20,182 nucleotides of DNA from Reticulitermes lucifugus (Eukaryota; Arthropoda; Insecta; Blattodea; Rhinotermitidae). Positions 18,535 to 20,182 of this stretch are shown here, piece by piece (the stretch's first letter is position 1; each line of letters begins with the position of its first letter). Below the pieces are notes generated by a model. That model searched no databases and was not told where the DNA came from. It saw only the letters and a list, made by a program, of their open reading frames with translations. Made by a program: the position numbers and the translations under genes. The stretch lies in the NCBI GenBank assembly GCA_026260175.1, contig JAKCWW010002647.1:1-20182 (forward strand), read 5' to 3'.

Positions 18535-18815
18535 CCAAATGAAGAATGTGCTACAAGCTGGAAGGTTGTGGGTTTGATTCCTGACAGGGTCAGTAGATTT
18601 TTCATTGAGTTAACCCTTCTGACCGCACAATGGCCCTGGGGTCAACTCAGCCTCTAACAGAAATAAGTACCAGGGATATCTCCTGGGGGGTAAAAGTGGC
18701 CAGTGTGTAGGGCTGTCAACCTTGCTACCTACATGTGCCAATTTTCTAGAAATTGTGGGAGCTGTGACCTGGAGCCCTAAGGGCCTGTTCAGGCCTGTAT
18801 AGGTATAGCTTGTAG
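18535..18815 (+). mobile_element. tRNA-derived SINE, family 1
   Basis: Aligns over its whole length with 19640-19915. Shared landmarks are a B-box-like GGTTTGATTCC, TTTTTCATTGA, AATGGCCCTGGGGTC, ACTCAGCCT, TCCTGGGGGGTAAA, GGCTG-CAACCTT, CATGTGCCA and a final GGGCCTGT...TATAGGTATAGCTT. The A-box part of the tRNA-like head is worn. Orientation is the same as the gene. Confidence 0.8.
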
Positions 18816-19210
18816 CTTTTACTTTACATGAAGACTTAATGCATTCCTGCTTCCATCTGGAATGTAACTCACTAAATATATGCTGGCAAAAATGTTTCAA
18901 AGAAAAGTGAAAAATAAAATGTTCAGTTTATATCCAATAGTCTGTAAGTCTTAGTTTTGGGGACGATTAGAAGTGAGTGAGTGCACCAGAACTGTAACAT
19001 CATGCATAAATTTTCTAACTTCCTTTTGAGATTCAGAGTACATTTCAGCGAAAGGAAAGGTACTGATTCATGATGTACCAGAAATATGGCAGCAACCACA
19101 GGAGCGTATGAATTAGGGTTGCTGGTTTTGTGACTTTGACACTTAAACTAGCCCTTTTGAAGTTCTCTTAATGTCTCCTTGCTGTTTAAATGTGTGGACA
19201 GACTAACATA

Positions 19211-19496
19211 CTAATGGCGGTGTCATGGCTCAGGTGGTTAGTCACCAGCCTCCCACCATGGAGGCTCTGGTCAGTCCATGTGGTGTTTGTGGTGGACAAA
19301 GGGGCACTGGTACAGGTTTTTCACCCCCGAGTTACTTCAGTTTTCCCGTCAATTTCATTCCACCGGTGCTCCATTGGAAAATGAAAAAACTGATCATCTT
19401 TATCTTCATCACAAGGGTTGCACAATAAGCCTCAAGGCTGCGGAGCGTCTGTAGCTTCTGCTGCGGGGCCCTTCTCCACCCAAAAAGAAAAAAAAC
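19211..19496 (+). mobile_element. tRNA-derived SINE, family 2, near full length
   Basis: The head has TGGCTCAGGTGG (19226-19237), 11 of 12 positions of the polymerase III A box. The B box is worn. The body shares a long block with 1192-1400. The 3' part (TCATCACAAGGGTTGCACAA, CTCAAGGCTGCGG, CTTCTGCTGCGGGGCCC) ends in an A-rich tail (19481-19496), as expected for a retroposed element. Confidence 0.78.
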
Positions 19497-19621
19497 TTAC
19501 TCATACCATGTTTACCACAATGTAAGACAAACCACCCTTCACAATCTTCAGTTTCCAAAAAATATGTATACAAAACATGTTCTAACGTTTTACATGATTA
19601 TATAAGGTGGCATCCTGTTTT

Positions 19622-19920
19622 TCAGTCACACGGCAGTGCAGTTGGTTGAGGCACTGCGCTAGAAGCCGGAAGATGGCGGGTTCGATTCCCGATGGAGTCA
19701 CTGGAATTTTTCATTGACATAATCCTTCCGGCAGCACTATGGCCCTGGGGTCGACTCAGCCTGTAACAGAAATGAGTACCAGGCATATTTCCTGGGGGGT
19801 AAAGGCAGCTGGTGCATAAGGCTGACAACCTTACCACCTCCATGTGCCGATTATGTTGAAATTGGAAGCCTCAACCGCCTGGAACCCGTCAGGGCCTATA
19901 CAGGGATAGCTTTACCAGTT
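19622..19920 (+). mobile_element. tRNA-derived SINE, family 1, best copy
   Basis: The tRNA-like head (GGCAGTGCAGTTGGTTGAGG) carries a perfect B box, GGTTCGATTCC at 19679-19689. The body continues ATGGCCCTGGGGTCGACTC, GTAACAGAAATGAGTACCAG, TTCCTGGGGGGTAAA, CACCTCCATGTGCCG and TATACAGGGATAGCTT. It matches 18535-18815 and, in reverse, 85-322. From memory this is a very abundant element in cockroach and termite genomes. Confidence 0.85.
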
Positions 19921-20056
19921 TTTGAGATATTGAATTTGGAAAAGATTCTTGTTTTATATGTGAGTAAATGCAATATTTATGTAATTCATCTACTGGTGAG
20001 TTTTGAAAGATGAAGTTTTGTACTTTGTTTCTATTTTCTACTTACTATGTCTCTGT

Positions 20057-20182
20057 GCGCCGATCCCAGTGGCTGTGCGGTCTAAGGCGTTGGTCTTCGG
20101 CCGCTCGCTTACTAGGATCTTGGGTTCGAATCCCACCAGGGGCATGGATGTCTGTCTCTTGTGAGTGTTGTGTGTTGTCAGG
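20057..20182 (+). mobile_element. tRNA-Leu/Ser-like SINE head, cut by window end
   Basis: TGGCTGTGCGGT (20070-20081) matches 10 of 12 A-box positions. GGTTCGAATCC (20123-20133) is a perfect B box. GCGGTCTAAGGCG between them is like a class II (Leu/Ser) tRNA D-arm. The acceptor halves do not pair (GATCCCA against CAGGGGC has several mismatches), so it is not a working tRNA gene. The sequence goes on with GGGCATGGATGT, a post-head element that I recall from SINEs of other polyneopteran insects. Confidence 0.7.

Larger units (their letters stand above)
17531..20182. other. Downstream flank with clustered repeats, no gene seen
   Basis: This 2.6-kb stretch holds an exact 26-bp triplication, one inverted-end repeat, five SINE-type copies or fragments and a palindrome (17831-17845). 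Open frames here follow the repeats. I find no exon, promoter or RNA gene that I can support. Confidence 0.65.

Noticed and set aside
18913..18918. AATAAA at 18913 as the osa poly(A) signal
   Set aside because: An earlier canonical signal exists at 17507 with a GT-rich stretch after it; using 18913 would place several repeats in the UTR. It could still be a distal site.
20061..20140. A functional tRNA-Leu or tRNA-Ser gene
   Set aside because: The A and B boxes are good, but the acceptor halves do not pair, no clean anticodon arm is seen, and SINE-like sequence follows at once.

Overview
The window is insect nuclear DNA carrying the 3' half of one large gene on the + strand, the osa/ARID1 (BAF250) orthologue. 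The last exon encodes a full BAF250_C region that closely follows fly Osa. Upstream lie nine short exons rich in Gly, Pro, Gln and Tyr, all joined by GT-AG introns with compatible phases. The interspersed repeats include tRNA-derived SINEs of the kind I remember from cockroach and termite genomes, so a blattodean is my best guess. That rests on memory and not on a search.

Layout: 1-362 is the end of an intron that holds an old reverse-strand SINE. Exons A to I lie at 363-521, 3459-3599, 6359-6527, 7185-7410, 9793-9876, 11242-11416, 12461-12648, 13137-13271 and 13484-13543. The terminal exon J runs from 13625 to a TAG at 16145-16147. Together they give 1,285 complete codons plus stop. The N-terminal part of the protein, including the ARID DNA-binding domain, must lie upstream of the window. 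The 3' UTR probably runs to about 17530, after an AATAAA at 17507. From there to the right edge I see no gene, only repeats.

The introns and the downstream flank carry at least four classes of mobile element. There are five same-orientation copies of a short element with inverted-repeat ends. There is one hAT-type MITE with a perfect 8-bp target duplication. There are three kinds of tRNA-derived SINE. There is also a broken pogo/Tigger-like transposase fragment. An exact 26-bp triplication lies just past the likely poly(A) site.

The encoded protein is the signature subunit of the BAP/BAF form of the SWI/SNF chromatin remodeler. I found no sign of an undescribed gene system. The best leads concern the gene itself: a triple tandem splice acceptor, three skippable in-frame exons, a serine-coding AGC repeat, clustered SUMO-type motifs and two RNA hairpin candidates.
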